Assembly (NCBI RefSeq): GCF_000005505.3
Contig: NC_016134.3
Location: forward strand, 9,344,624 to 9,408,623
Source: Brachypodium distachyon
Lineage: Eukaryota; Streptophyta; Magnoliopsida; Poales; Poaceae
DNA: 64,000 bases
Direction of reading: 5' to 3'
In this document: positions 21,788 through 34,600 of the stretch, piece by piece
Position numbering within the stretch: position 1 is the stretch's first letter
Layout: every line of letters begins with the position of its first letter
The notes under the pieces: model-generated
What the model was told of the DNA's origin: nothing
Databases searched by the model: none
What the model saw: the letters and a program-made list of their open reading frames with translations, nothing else
Made by a program: the position numbers and the translations under genes

Positions 21788-24578
21788 ATGGCGGCGGAGC
21801 AGGAGGACGGGGAGGCGGGTCCCGCCGCGGAGGCGCCGGCGGAGGCCAAGGAGGAGGAGCCACCGCCGGCCGCGGCGGAGCCGGCGGGCGCGGGGGATGG
21901 CAGCGCCAAGGAGGCCGAGCCGCCGCCGGCGGCGGGGTCCATCGAGGGGCTCTCCCTCAACTACGAGGTCTGAAATCTCTGAAACTTTTTTATTTTCTGA
22001 AGAACTTTTATTCTAGAAGAAAATTCTCTGAATGTGTCTGTTTGATCAGATCATCGGATAGGTGTTTGTAATGTATGTAATGATGCTATGTAGGAACCGA
22101 GTTGAAACAAAATTGCCATGTTTGGAACTGTCAATTGGGGCAATTCATAATGTCGATTGAGCTATGAACTATGATTTGTCAATTTTTCAATATGAAATTG
22201 AAACCTGGCGATGATGTGCATTCATCATCTGTCAATTTTTCAAAATGAAACTTCCGACGGTCGCGCATTTTACTTATTGGTTTTCACCAGGTTTATTTAC
22301 ATATATCTACTGGTAATAGGAAGCAAGAGCTCTCTTGGGAAGGCTGGAATTTCAGAAGGGCAATGTAGAAGCTGCACTTTGTGTGTTTGATGGCATAGAC
22401 CTTCAAGCCGCCATCACCCGCTTCCAACCATCCCTTTCTGACAAGGGAGCCGCCAAGAAACCGGCGAAATCAGATTCAAGTTCCGACCCGCCAAATGCTG
22501 CTAGTCTTGTTCTTGAAGCCATCTACTTGAAATCACTGTCCCTTCAGAAGCTAGGCAAATCAACAGGTACAGACTTACTATACACCACTAGTGCTTCCTA
22601 CAAAAGCATATACATACTACTGACAGGTAAACAGTCTCCTTTTGCTTATGTTAGAGACTTTGTAATAATTCTTGCAAATACTTGTGGAACATGCAGAGGC
22701 TGCTCAACAGTGCAAAAGCGTCCTTGATTCAGTCGAAAGCATGTTCCAGAATGGCCCTCCTGATATCGAACAAAAGCTACAGGAGACCGTCAATAAATCT
22801 GTGGAACTTCTCCCGGAGGCCTGGAAAAAGGCTGGCTCTCTTCAGGATGCATTAGCTGCCTACCGACGGGCTCTTCTCAGCTCGTGGAATCTAGACGAGG
22901 AATGCACCACAAGGATTCAGAAAAGGTTTGCTGCTTTCCTGCTGTATGGCTGTGTAGAGGCGAGCCCGCCCAGCTCGGGATCGCAAGCTGAAGGCACTTT
23001 TGTGCCAAAGAGCAACGTGGAAGAGGCTATCCTGCTCCTGACGATACTACTGAAGAAGTGGTACCAGGGGAAGACCCACTGGGATCCCTCGGTGATGGAA
23101 CACCTGACCTTCGCATTGTCGATTTGCGACCAGCCAGCGCTGATCGCAAAGCATCTGGAGGAAGTTCTACCTGGGATATATCCTCGGACGGAGAGGTGGA
23201 ACACTCTAGCTTTTTGCTACTATGGTGTTGGTCAGAAAGAAGTCGCTCTCAATTTCCTGAGGAAGTCTCTAAATAAGCATGAGAATCCAAAAGATACAAT
23301 GGGGTTGCTCTTAGCTGCTAAGATCTGCAGTGAGGAGTGCCATCTTGCTTCGGAGGGCGTTGAATACGCAAGAAGAGCGATTGCAAATACTGAATCACTA
23401 GATGTTCATCTGAAGAGCGCCGGTCTCCATTTCTTGGTCAGTTGCCTGGGTAAGAAGGCTAAGATTGTTTCTTCTGATCACCAAAGATGCCTCCTGCAGA
23501 CAGAAACCATGAAGTCGCTTGCAGAATCGATGGCTCTTGACCGGTACAATTCGAACCTGATATTCGACATGGGAATCGAGTACGCTGAGCAGCGCAACAT
23601 GAATGCTGCACTTAGATGCGCGAAGGAGTTTATCGACGCGACTGGTGGGTCTGTTTCAAAAGGTTGGAGGTTGCTAGCGTTGGTTCTCTCCGCGCAGCAG
23701 CGATTCTCAGAAGCAGAGGTGGCCACCAATGCTGCGCTAGATGAGACAGCAAAGTGGGATCAAGGGCCATTGCTGAGAATAAAGGCTAAGTTGAAGGTCG
23801 CTCAGTCATCACCCATGGAGGCAGTGGAAGCATACCGGGTCCTTCTTGCTCTTGTTCAGGCCCAAAAGAATTCCCCTAAAAAGTTGCAGGTTTGTTTTCC
23901 TGATCAAATTCAGAAAAAGCACCATCTTATCTACTATTTTCTGTTTGTAATTTCTCATTCATTCACTCTCCACCTACTGTTCTTCAGGGAGAGGATGATG
24001 GTGTTACTGAGTTTGAAATCTGGCAAGGTCTTGCAAACCTCTACTCCAGCCTCTCATACTGGAGAGACGCTGAGATATGTTTGCAGAAGGCCAGAGCCCT
24101 GAAGTCATACTCTGCCATGACGCTCAACGCCGAAGGTCAGCCACACCTCCATCACCACCTCCATCACCACCTCCATGGCATCAAAAGAAAAAGGACTCCA
24201 TCACCAAAATCTTACGAATCTCCACTCAATCGACAATTTGACTAAAAATGCAATGCAGGTTACATGCACGAGAAGCGGAACCAGAGCGAAGACGCGCTGG
24301 CGGCCTACGTGAATGCCTCCTCGACGCAGCTGGACCACGTGCCGTCCAAGGTGGCCATCGGCGCGCTGCTCTCCAAGCAAGGGCCCAAGTACCTCCCAGC
24401 GGCGAGGTCCTTCCTGTCAGACGCCCTGAGGATCGAGCCGACGAACCGGATGGCGTGGCTCAACCTGGGGAAGGTGCACAAGCTCGACGGGAGGATCTCT
24501 GACGCCGCTGACTGCTTCCAGGCAGCAGTGATGCTGGAGGAATCGGATCCTGTGGAGAGTTTCAGGGGACTCTCGTGA
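21788..24578 (+). CDS. NPG1-related TPR protein (NPGR, TTC7-like)
   Basis: Five exons, 21788-21967, 22320-22566, 22697-23889, 23988-24135, 24259-24578, join to 2,088 nt (695 residues plus stop). An acidic, Ala/Pro-rich N-terminus precedes the family signature E-A-R-A-L-L-G-R-L-E-F-Q-x-G-N-V-E-A-A-L and F-D-G-I-D-L-Q-A-A (residues about 60-95). Helical TPR repeats follow to the end, the last being A-A-R-S-F-L-S-D-A-L-R-I-E-P-T-N-R-M-A-W-L-N (residues about 640-665). Arabidopsis NPG1 and NPGRs bind calmodulin, are needed for pollen germination, and act as TTC7-type scaffolds of the PI4K-alpha-1 complex at the plasma membrane. The ATG at 21788 is chosen because an in-frame upstream Met would add an unusual lysine/arginine-rich leader. 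Intron 4 carries a CACCTCCATCAC repeat. Confidence 0.9.
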
Positions 24579-24639
24579 GATTATCACAACAACATGAAGT
24601 CCTCTGTTTTTTTTTTAATTCTCCAGATTGCTATCACTA

Positions 24640-25490
24640 ATTCTTGTTTGCTTCCCTGGTACCTGGCTAAGGTTATTGATATTAGCTGTGGGTTTTAGTT
24701 TTCTTTGAAGTAAATAGTATGTATATGCACAATTCCATTTGTTGTTTCTGCATTTCAAATTTTAAACACGGAAAGTGGGGATGCTTTCATGTATGTATTT
24801 CACTTTGGCCTCGTACTACTTTTTATAGTCAATATTAAAACTATTTGCCAGATACACCCTCCTTTACAAAATACATGGGTTTTTTTTATTCATTAAGGCA
24901 AATCTTCAGGCTCTCGATCTGAAGGTCGGTCCATTTTGCCACGTTGACGACACCCGGTCCGTTTACGGTTCACGCCACATCCGCCTAAGTTACCAGGCCT
25001 CCTGACAGATTTGGGGGGAAATGGAGGAAACTTAGACAGGGTAAAACCGGCAAAGGTTTCGTTAAATGAGGCAACATTAGGTTAAACGGTGTAATTCTTG
25101 TTTGCTTCCCTGGTACCTGCTGAGGTTATCGATATTAGCTGTGGGTTGTAGTTTTCTTTGAAGTACATGTACATGCACAATTCCATTTGTTGTTTTCACA
25201 TTTCAAATTTGAAACAGGGAAAGTGGGGATGCTTTCATGTATATATTTCATTTTGGCCTCGTAATACTTTTTATAGTCAATATTAAAATACATGGCTTAT
25301 TTTGATTTCATTAAAGGCAAAGCTTCGAGATGTCGATCTAAAGGTCGGGCCATTTTGCCACCTTGACGACTCCCGGTCCGTTTATGGTTCACACCACATC
25401 TGGCCTCCTGACAGATTTGGTGGGAAATGGAGGAAACTTAGACAGGGTAAAACCGGCAAAGTTTTCGTTAAACGGTGTAATTTGGGTCAC
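24640..25490. repeat. Tandem duplication of the NPGR 3' flank (about 24640-25075 and 25094-25490)
   Basis: The two copies start with ATTCTTGTTTGCTTCCCTGG and run in parallel (AGCTGTGGGTT, GGAAAGTGGGGATGCTTTCA, GGAAACTTAGACAGGGTAAA). The second copy lacks about 15 bases at the CGCCACATCC(GCCTAAGTTACC) site. They lie just after the NPGR stop codon, so the 3' UTR or its downstream region was copied. Confidence 0.9.
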
Positions 25491-25815
25491 AAATTTCATA
25501 GTAGGATGTAAAATAAAAATAGGATTTCACTCTAGAGTTGGACTCAAGTTTACAAAGATGAAAATGACATCATAAAGTGACCTTGATCATAATTAAGATG
25601 ATTACAACAAGAGGCAGAGCTCTTACAACAATTGACAGTTACCTAAGGCAGCCGGCGGGGCACAACAACTCAACAAGGGGGCTGTTGATCATGATCCAAC
25701 CGAAAGGACATGAGGAATGTGGCCTCATCAATCTGAAATTTCTCATGATATGCTTTGAAGAACTGAATTACACAAAATTCATGAATACCCCTCATGTTGA
25801 GATGGATTTGGAACT
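25491..25815 (+). other. Intergenic, short frame only
   Basis: A 98-codon frame (25577-25873) covers part of this stretch but has no recognised family motif and overlaps the repeated 5' region that follows. Not called as a gene. Confidence 0.35.
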
Positions 25816-26283
25816 TTGGAAGCTCTACCAAGAAGAGGAAAATGGTCCCTGGAGAGATCATATCGACCGATAACCAGGCTGCGACTAGCAGGTGGCAGGT
25901 GCCACGGAGACAAGGGGAACCCAAAAAAAGAAAAAAAAAGAAGAAGCCAAAAGCCAAACCTTTCCGCTAAAAAAAAGGCAAACCTTTCGTGGCGGCCGCC
26001 GGCAAGACGAGAGCGAGGGTAGAAATGTGCAAACCTTCTGGTATCCATTCCGGTATCAGAAGTAGAAGCGCGAGCCGCCGCCGCAGGACGAGATCGAGGG
26101 AAAGGAGATGACGGAGGCTGGAAAGGGGGCGGCGGCCATTCCGCGGCTAGCGGAGGAGGGGGCTACGTACCGCCGCACTGGTTGGGCCTCCGCTGGTGGG
26201 CGGGGAGCGGCGACCTTTTGGGATCTTCGTGCTCCGCCGGGCCTGCGGCTGCCTGGAGCTCTGGATCCTAGTCCATGGTAAGG
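25816..26283 (+). other. 5' genic region, paralogous to inverted copy at 41166-41640
   Basis: GC-rich sequence with AAAAGCCAAACCTTTC, an A-run, CAAACCTTTCGTGGCGGCCG and, at its end, CTGCCTGGAGCTCTGG then TAGTCCATGGTAAG. All reappear in the same order on the minus strand at 41420-41166. The GGTAAG end looks like a splice donor, so this may be the first (untranslated or short coding) exon of a lost gene. Confidence 0.55.
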
Positions 26284-26994
26284 TAAACCACTAAAGTCGC
26301 AGGACCTAGATTTTGGACTGTATCAGTATTCGGGAAATGCTAGATTATTGGTCGCATAGCATTTCGCAAAATACTAGAGCCGACAGTCCTTTCAGTGATT
26401 AATTGATCTCACTGCAAAAAAGCTCTCGCCTGTGCTGAAGCATGTTCCTTTTTGCTGGTACACTATACTGTGCACATTCAGAAGCTCAGGACAGATCGAT
26501 TGTTTGGAAACCTCTTTTTTTCCTCCATAGTAACACCGTTTGTCGCTTTTAGTTAGATACGCTTGTTATTCATGCCTATTTGTTTGGGGTGTCAGCTGAT
26601 GTTCCTAATGTGAACAGTCAGGGGCATCTTGTTTTTTCTTTCCCTCTGCTGTTAGCTCATAGCCTTGTAGTAGTAATTTGGGTGACGGATCAATTAGGCA
26701 ATTGTATGGAGACAAATTTATTTTCTCTTGTTACAAGTTTTGGACGGGATATCTGGAGATCTCCGTTTTTGGAAAATATTGGTGAGCCTTGATGTTTCGA
26801 TCAAAGTGCAAACCATGGGTGCTTTCCGTGGTGTTTTCAGCAAATCGTCATAGTTTATAGGTTATAGTTGATGATGGATTTTTCAAGAAAAAAAATAGTT
26901 CATGGATGACGAAAAGGAGGTTTGCCCAGCAGTGGTAGGTGATCGCTAGTGTGGAGACAGCGGCCTTCGTGAGAGTACGCATAAGGGGAAGGTC
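26284..26994. other. Non-coding, possibly an old intron
   Basis: Follows the apparent splice donor of the preceding 5' region. No recognised coding content. Confidence 0.35.
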
Positions 26995-27295
26995 CCATTA
27001 CAAAATTGTAAATTTCGAATTGAATCCATTTTATAATCTATTGTATTCTTTTTCGAGAATGCCGCCACTCGGATTCAAACCGAGATGCTTGAGCACTGCT
27101 TCCTAAGAGCAGCGTGTCTACCAATTTCACCATGGCGGCTAACTTCAAATAATAGGTAACTTAAAAGAATAATAGTTATTATCTCACGAACCGTCCAGAT
27201 TGGGAAAGTCCATAAAATTTAGGAACATTAGAGTCTTCATTTAAATAGACTTCGTTTGGTAGTATCACACCTCATAGGCTTTAGATTCAACTAAA
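26995..27295 (-). mobile_element. Plastid-derived DNA insertion (NUPT) around trnL-UAG
   Basis: The tRNA is flanked by AT-rich sequence (TTGTATTCTTTTTCGAGAAT on one side; CAAATAATAGGTAACTTAAA and TCACGAACCGTCCAGATTGG on the other) that I recognise from memory as grass plastid trnL-UAG flanks between rpl32 and ccsA. The exact ends are uncertain, and no rpl32 or ccsA coding sequence is visible. Confidence 0.7.
27061..27139 (-). tRNA. trnL-UAG: tRNA-Leu (UAG), plastid type
   Basis: 79 bases fold as a complete class II tRNA: 7-bp acceptor stem GCCGCCA/TGGCGGC, anticodon stem CTGCT/AGCAG around CTTAGGA (anticodon TAG), a variable arm TGCTCAAGCA, and T-stem CTCGG/CCGAG around TTTGAAT. There is no encoded CCA. 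It matches the plastid gene rather than nuclear tRNA-Leu. The T-loop and variable-arm changes may have arisen after transfer. Whether it is transcribed in the nucleus is unknown; most such copies are inert. Confidence 0.85.
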
Positions 27296-27299
27296 CGAC

Positions 27300-30200
27300 T
27301 CTTCCCCTTTTTTCAGAGAGCATGTCATGTGTTGCAGCATACCTAAATGTGCTTATTGAATTTTTTTATATGCCTTTTTATGTCTCAAGTGTGCTCGAAT
27401 ACAGGAACAATTTTCAAAATGACTCTTGTATCTCACAACATGTGGCACCTACAAATTCCTGTGCAATGTACTGAACATATTCTTGAAGTCAGTTGTTATT
27501 TGTTTCTTAGTGTGCAGTCCTAGGCATCACCGATTAATTTTCAGAATCATTTGGTCAATATGTCAAGCATATCAGGTGATTTATGTGTGTCGCAAACAAC
27601 TGCGAGCTTCACTTGAACCAGTCAATTAATGGCCACAAGAGTTCTCCAGCACTGCAAAATAAATCCTTTGCCTCTTATGAGCCTCTGATTATACCTCATC
27701 TCGTGTTTGGTGTAATGGAGAGGAAATAACAAGTGATATGCTGCTCCTGATGTGACTTGTGTCCGATTAGGGTAGAATCGAAGGTTCCTTCATGTAAATC
27801 CTCCAAAATTTGTGCTAAACCTCCTAAGCTGATCATAGATGCACTCTTAAATGGATAATCTGATTGCATTTGTGTATACAGGGTTTAACTGAAGGATTGC
27901 AGCCTCTTCTTTTTCTTTAGTCAAATTGATACACTCACCCATCGTTTCGGAACCTGCGTGATCTGTCCTTCATTCAGGAATAAACATTGCAAAGTGATAA
28001 CTACAGATGTGGCAGAGCCTCATCAGTCAATGTCATGTATTATCCGGCCTCGTAGGCCGCAGAACTCAAAATGTAATTTGTGAGGGAGAAGTGTTCGGCC
28101 CCGTCGGTCACGAACAACAAGTACAGTGCAGTCTCATCGGTAAGGACTGATATCTAACCTCACCTCTCGGTGAGCATGATGAGACTTCATATGGATCTCC
28201 TGCACCACAGTCAACTGCACATATATGAAACACCGATAATTTTATTAACTATGACAGATGTGCCTCGCACGCAGACTGGAGTGACGATGTTTCGGGGTTT
28301 GAGGCAAACAGCAAAATCATGCCAATAGCTTGTCTTTTCTGCTCACTTCAAGTCTTAATAAGCCCCGCCATGTTATAAATTTGTGGAGTGAGTATCTCTT
28401 CTTCTAACAGCTCAAATTATATGTTACAAAGCACCCATGCTTGAACTTTCAACACGCTGTAAGGATTCAACATCAAATCTTCCTTTCACACAGTCCGGCG
28501 TCACTTATTGAAGCCAACATGTGAGTTCTGCTATGCAAGTCTGACCCACTAGCAACTTACTCGGGCAGACTGTTGTTGTCTGAATAATACAAGGAAAATG
28601 CAGAAGCTACACCAAAGGCTAAGCAACATCCCGCAAAACACTGTGCTCTGAATCTTTGATATTCTGTAATCTGAGTACCCTGGCTCACAAAGTCGTTCAT
28701 CAGTTACATTAATGTGCATCATGTACTCAACCATTTGAGCCCAATATTTATTTTTAAGGAGTTCACTATAGCTGTATTGAATCATCACGGGTCAATCGAC
28801 AAAAATTTGTGAAGTTAGACATGATACATGTTCTTGTCCAGAGACAAACTGTGACTTGCGGTATTAGTGAGCACATTCTTTTTAAGACAAATAATCTGAG
28901 AGAACTAGTAAATTACCTATGCATCTCTGCATTGACCGCCAAAACTTTATGACTCGTTCCACCATCCGGTGATTTTTTTTTGGCTGAATCAGTTTTCTTA
29001 GCTGACCTCTGTTCTTAACACCATGCCCCAGTGTGTGCCCCTGCTTGGCACGGAAGGGTGACATTTTTCATAACTGAGCTGAATGAAGAGATTCTCGCGG
29101 GAAATTTGACCTTTTGTCACAAGCCTGATAATGTTTCTTTTTCCATGAAAAATGCTTGAACCCATGGAACATTTCAGATCATGCAAGGTTTTTCAATTCG
29201 GGTAACGACATCCTTGAAAATGGAGTATACACCATGACATGAGACTGAACTCTTTTTTACTGCAACCTAGGCAAAAGGAGATGCAAACTACTCTTTGAGA
29301 TACCAAGAGCCAATAGACTGTTCATGCTATGATTTAACGCTGGCTAGCTGACCCTGACTGAATGCTTCCAACTAATCTGTACATATAACCCTTATGCTCT
29401 CATGTTTTCTTGTGGGTGAATATTTAGCGAAATAATTAAAGTTATTTCCCATGGACGACAACACGATGGGACTATGATTATCCTAACGAAGACTACCCGA
29501 TGGCTAGTGGAGACGACAAGACGATGGCACTACCTGATGGTTCCCCCACGACTGATTGCAGCTTCAAGTAAACATGACTTGTGAAACTCACAGTAATTAC
29601 AATGATGTGATGATCGCTTGCAGCTTTTAGCCAATTGTAACACTCTGACTTCACTGTCCCCCATCATGGTCTTTTTCCCGCTGCCAACTGCGATCGCTAA
29701 AGAAAAACTAATGTATTTCACTTCGTAGCTGATGGCTCAATAATGATGAGTTCAGGACCAGTTGCAATCACCCCTGCAAGTCTTTGATCTGAGAGAAACA
29801 TCCCTAATCTGAATAGTTTCATCAGGTTGAAACTACTGTACACACGGCACAATTTTTTCTGACGAATAATACCCATTTATAGTCAGAACATGAAATGAAT
29901 CTAGTCGAAGGCACTCTTTTTTTAACTGTGGATTTAGCATCAATATGAAATCATGGCTGCCCTGAACACGGGGAAAATCTTTTTGCATCAATTTGACCAC
30001 ACAACATGAACATGATGCGCAAGTCCGGATGTACTTGCAGAACAAATAAATGAAGTGATGCTGGTAACTATATATTTTGGTGTTTGCTAGCTGCTTGGTT
30101 AACAAATTCTGATCAACTCCATGACTGAAAGGCACTGAATAGCCTATGCTGCATGTACCTAGGGACTTAATAATGGAATATTAACTGTTGTCCCATTGTA

Positions 30201-31139
30201 ATCTTTGAGCTGTTCATGCTACGGGTCTCTTTTCATATTGTCGCTGGCTACTGGCTAACCCAATTGGCTGCTATAATCTATACATGACGAGTCAAAATAA
30301 TCTTCCCAACTGTTTGCTGGGTAAACTCTTAAATTTTTCCTTTTTAGGAAATCTAAGCTCTTATTTCCATTGATACGGGATGGAGTTCAAATGCATATAC
30401 ACAAGGGAATACCATGCTTGAGATGTATCAGTTTCAACTAAAAAAAAAACTGAGATCCTCTGCGTCAAATACAACAATTTTCTGCAATGATGTGTCGTCA
30501 GACCCGTATCTCAGAGAACCACAATAACTATTCCCTTTCTGAGTTGCTTAGTTAAATTTATTGAGCTACATGTCACATTTGTAGCCCCTCAAACAGTTTT
30601 TTTTTTCCGCACATTGCCATGGCACGTGTGAACTGCAACTTATTTTTCACCAAACATTTACCCTGACGCCCATATCTTGGTGAGACTATGCACCACAAAG
30701 ATTCAAACACATATCCTTCTTATCTGCATGAGGTGACATTTTGGTGAAGTTCCAAAGCATTTTTTTTAACCCAGATTTCTGGTCGACTAGCAAGGACCAG
30801 TATAGTGTGATGCGAACAACCCACTTGTGCTTAATTTCTTAACTCTCTGCCCCTGAATGTGCACAAAGGGGTAAAACTCTGCAGCTGGGCCTTATAGCCT
30901 ATCTTCACGAGAGAGCACTGGTAGCCTCATTTTTTTTCAGAATCCTGCTGACTATGTCTGATCCTCGGACCCTCTTGGTTGCTGATAAAACGAAGGCTAC
31001 CTTTTAGTTGTAGATTTGTTAAATCAACATTTTGAACATGCTTGCTTCTAGCTCTATTGTGAACAATTAACATAAACATCTCGATTTCTGCTATTTTTTC
31101 AGTAAACGGCCCTTAAAGTGGTACATATCATGTGCTGCA
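27300..31139. other. 3.8-kb non-coding stretch before the Copia element
   Basis: Only short frames without family motifs. Some phrases recur internally (CTGTTCATGCTA followed by a CGCTGGCTA motif near 29320 and 30210), suggesting degraded duplicated non-coding DNA. A segment at 27990-28200 with CTCGT(A/C)GG phrases has echoes at 38110-38160. No gene is supported. Confidence 0.4.
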
Positions 31140-31585
31140 TGTTGAAGTTGTGATCCAAATTCTCAAGGAGGTGTTTCCCAGGACCGGAACTTCCGGTGTA
31201 CTTCCGGTTGGGCGGAACTTCCGCCCAACCTCCGCCTCACCTCTGTGACGCTACTGGAACTTCGCGTGAACACTGCGAAGTTTGTCCCGGAACAAGCCCG
31301 GAACTTCCGTCTCAAACCCGGAACTTCTGGGGTCCCTGATACGGATCTGTTTTGACCTAATCTTCCTGTTATATATACCCCTTGTGGCCGCCGTTTTGGG
31401 GACGAGTTGCATTTGTAGAATCTCCCCGGCGTTGTGTAAACACTCCCCATATAGTGAAGTTTCGCTGGCTAGTGCCCGTGGTTTTTCCCTCTCGTTGTTT
31501 GAGAGGGTTTTCCACGTTAAATCCGTGTGTCCTTGTGCTGTGATTTCTTCTTCGTTCTTCATTCTTGCTTGTCGCGTTCATAACA
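31140..31585 (+). repeat. 5' LTR of the Copia element
   Basis: 446 bp, TG…CA. It has a TATA-like TTATATATACCCC at about 31369 and several GGAACTTCCG repeats near its start. It differs from the 3' LTR by an 11-12 bp indel and about 14 substitutions by my hand count. Confidence 0.95.
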
Positions 31586-31625
31586 AGTGGTATTAGAGCC
31601 CCAGGTTCCGCCTAGGGTTTGCGAC

Positions 31626-34600
31626 ATGTCTACCTTGAAGTTCGATCTGTCGCAGTTGGACTACACCACACGATTCTCGTTTTGGCAAGTGAAGATGCGG
31701 GCGATTCTCGCCCAAACTTCAGATCTGGATGAAGCGCTTGATTCCTTCGGCAAGAAGGATGAAAAGGAGTGGACTGCCGAAGAGAAACGCAAAGATCGTA
31801 AGGCTTTGTCTTTGATTCAACTTTATCTATCCAATAATATTTTGCAGGAAGTGTTGGGGGAGAAATCCGCAGCAGCCCTGTGGTTGAAACTGCAATCGAT
31901 CTGCATGTCTAAAGATCTAACCAGTAAGATGCATGTAAAGATGAAGTTATTCACCCATAAGCTGCAAGAAGGTGGTTCGATAATATCTCATATAACTGTT
32001 TTTCGAGAGATAGTTTCTGACTTGCAAGTTTTGGAGGTTAAGTATGATGATGAGGATTTAGCCATCTTACTCTTATGCTCGTTGCCTAGTTCCTATACAA
32101 ATTTCCGCGATTCAATTCTTTATAGCCATGACTCTCTAACCCTTAATGAGGTTTTGGAAGCACTTAGACATAAAGAAAAGATGAAGCCTATGGTGCAGAC
32201 CGATGGGTCGTCGTCAAAGGCAGAAGCTCTGCAGGTTCGTGGCAGGACCGAGCAGAGGAATAACAACTATGGCAACCGAGATAAGAGCTAGGACAGAAAA
32301 GCTCGTTCAAAGTCTCGAGGAAAAGATAAGTTCTGCAGGTATTGTAAGAAAAATAATCATGTCATTGAAGATTGTTATAAACTGCAGAACAAGGAGAAAA
32401 GGAACAGTACCTACAAACCGAAAGATAAGTCCAACAGTACTGGTAAGGCCGCTGTCGTTTCCACCGACAGCTCTGAGGGTGAATGGCTCGCTGTTCTTGC
32501 TGCTTGTATTTCCCGTGATGATGAATGGATTCTTGATACAACATGTTCCTTTCATATTTGTTGTAATAAGGATTGGTTCAGTTCTTATGAGTCTGTGCAG
32601 ACTGGAGATTTTGAGCATGTGGGCAATCACAATCCTTGTCATATTGTTGGCGTTGGGTCCGTTCAGATCAAGACCCATGATGGCATGACACGCACGTTGA
32701 AAGAGGTGAAGCACATACCAAGCATGGCAAGAAATTTGATCTCACTTAGTACCATGGATTGTGACGGGTATAAGTACGCCGGTGGGCGTAGACTCTTGAA
32801 GGTATCTAGAGGTTTTATCATTCACATGATAGGTGATATGAATTCTGCTAAATTATATGTTCTTAGAGGTAGCACTTTGCCTGGTCTTGCTGCTGCCGTT
32901 ACACCTAATGATTCTAATGATTGTGCAAAAACGAATTTGTGGCATATGCGTCTTGGGCATATGAGTGAACATGGGATGGCAGAGTTGGTCAAGAGAGAGC
33001 TCATCGATGGCTGCAACTTGAGTAAGCTTGAGTTTTGTGAGCACTCCGTTTACGGTAAGCACAAAAGGGTTAAATTCGTTTCTTCCGTTCATACCACCAA
33101 AGGCATATTAGATTATGTGCATGCTGATGTTTGGGGACCCTCCCGTAAGACTTCTATTGGTGGTGCTAATTACATGCTTACCATTATTGATGATTACTTC
33201 AGAAAAGTTTGGCCTTATTTTCTGAAACACAAGTCTGATGTTTTTGGTGCTTTTAAGATGTGGAAAGCTATGGTAGAAAAGCAAACTAAAAGGAAAGTAA
33301 AAAAATTGCGTACTGATAATGGTGGTGAATTTATTTCTGATGAGTTTGAGGAGTTTTGCAGCAACGATGGTGTTGTTAGGCACTACACGGTTGCTCGTAC
33401 TCCACAGCAAAATGGCGTGGCTGAACGCATGAATAGAACCATCATATCAAGGGCCCATTGCATGCTGTCCAATGCAGGTTTGGGCAGGCGTTTTTGGGCT
33501 GAGGCAGCTTCCACCGCATGCTACCTCATAAACAGGTCACCTTCTATTCCACTTGACAAGAAAACTCCCATTGAGGTATGGTCTGATAAACCTGCTGATT
33601 ATTCACAGTTGAGAGTTTTTGGTTGCACCGCTTATGCTCACGTTGATAATGGAAATCTATAGCCTAGAGCTGCTAAGTGCATTTTTCTTGGCTATGGTTC
33701 TGGAGTTAAAGCTTTCAGGTTGTGGAATCCTAAAGCTAAAAAGATTTTGCTGAGCAGGAATTTTGTCTTTAATGAAAAACTTATGTGTCATGATACTTTG
33801 TCCACTGATGCCTCTCGCATTGAAGAGGAGAGACTTAGAGTGCAGGTGGAGCACGTTGATGAAATTGTTGACAACGATGCTCAGGTTGATCATGGTAATG
33901 ATGATATTGTTTCACCCTCACCACCTGTTTTGCAGCAACCCACACGGTCTATTTTAGCTGACCGTCCAAAGAGAAATAAAGGTCCACGCCCACGTTTAAT
34001 TGAAGAGTGTGATCTTGTTTATTATGCTTTGAGTTGTGCAGAACAGGTGGAGCATGAAAGTGAACCGGCCACATATAATGCAGCTGTTGTTTCCGGCGAC
34101 CGTGTGAAGTGGTTGTCTGCCATGCAAGAGGATATGCAATCTCTTGAGAAAAATGGCACATGTGATGTTGTGCCCTTGCCTAAACAAAAGAAGGCCGTTC
34201 GCTGCAAATGGATTTTCAAGAGAAAGGAGGGTTTGTCTCCTAATGAGCCTATAAGGTTTAAGGCAAGGTTAGTGGCAAAAGGTTTCAGTCAAATACCAGG
34301 TATTGATTACAATGATGCGTTCTCTCCAGTGGTAAAGCATAGTTCCATCCGTATTTTCTTTGGTATTATTGCTATGCATGATTTTGAGCTTGAGCAGTTA
34401 GATGTGAAGACTGCATTTTTGCATGGAGAGCTTGAGGAGGAAATATACATGGACCAGCCTGAAGGATTCATAGTTCCTGGTAAAGAGGTTTGTTTGCAAG
34501 TTGAAAAAGTCCCTTCATGGTTTGAAGAAATCTACTAGACAGTGGTATAATGGGTTTGATTCATTTATGATCTCACGTGGCTTTAGTAGATCTCAGTATG

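Noticed and set aside
24140..24175. Short repeated units (CACCTCCATCAC) resembling a repeat array
   Set aside because: Three adjacent copies of a simple 12-base repeat inside an NPGR intron without spacers; not a CRISPR or other array, which would be out of place in a plant nuclear genome.
27061..27139. Ordinary nuclear tRNA-Leu gene
   Set aside because: Sequence and flanks are of plastid type, so it is called as part of a plastid-derived insert.
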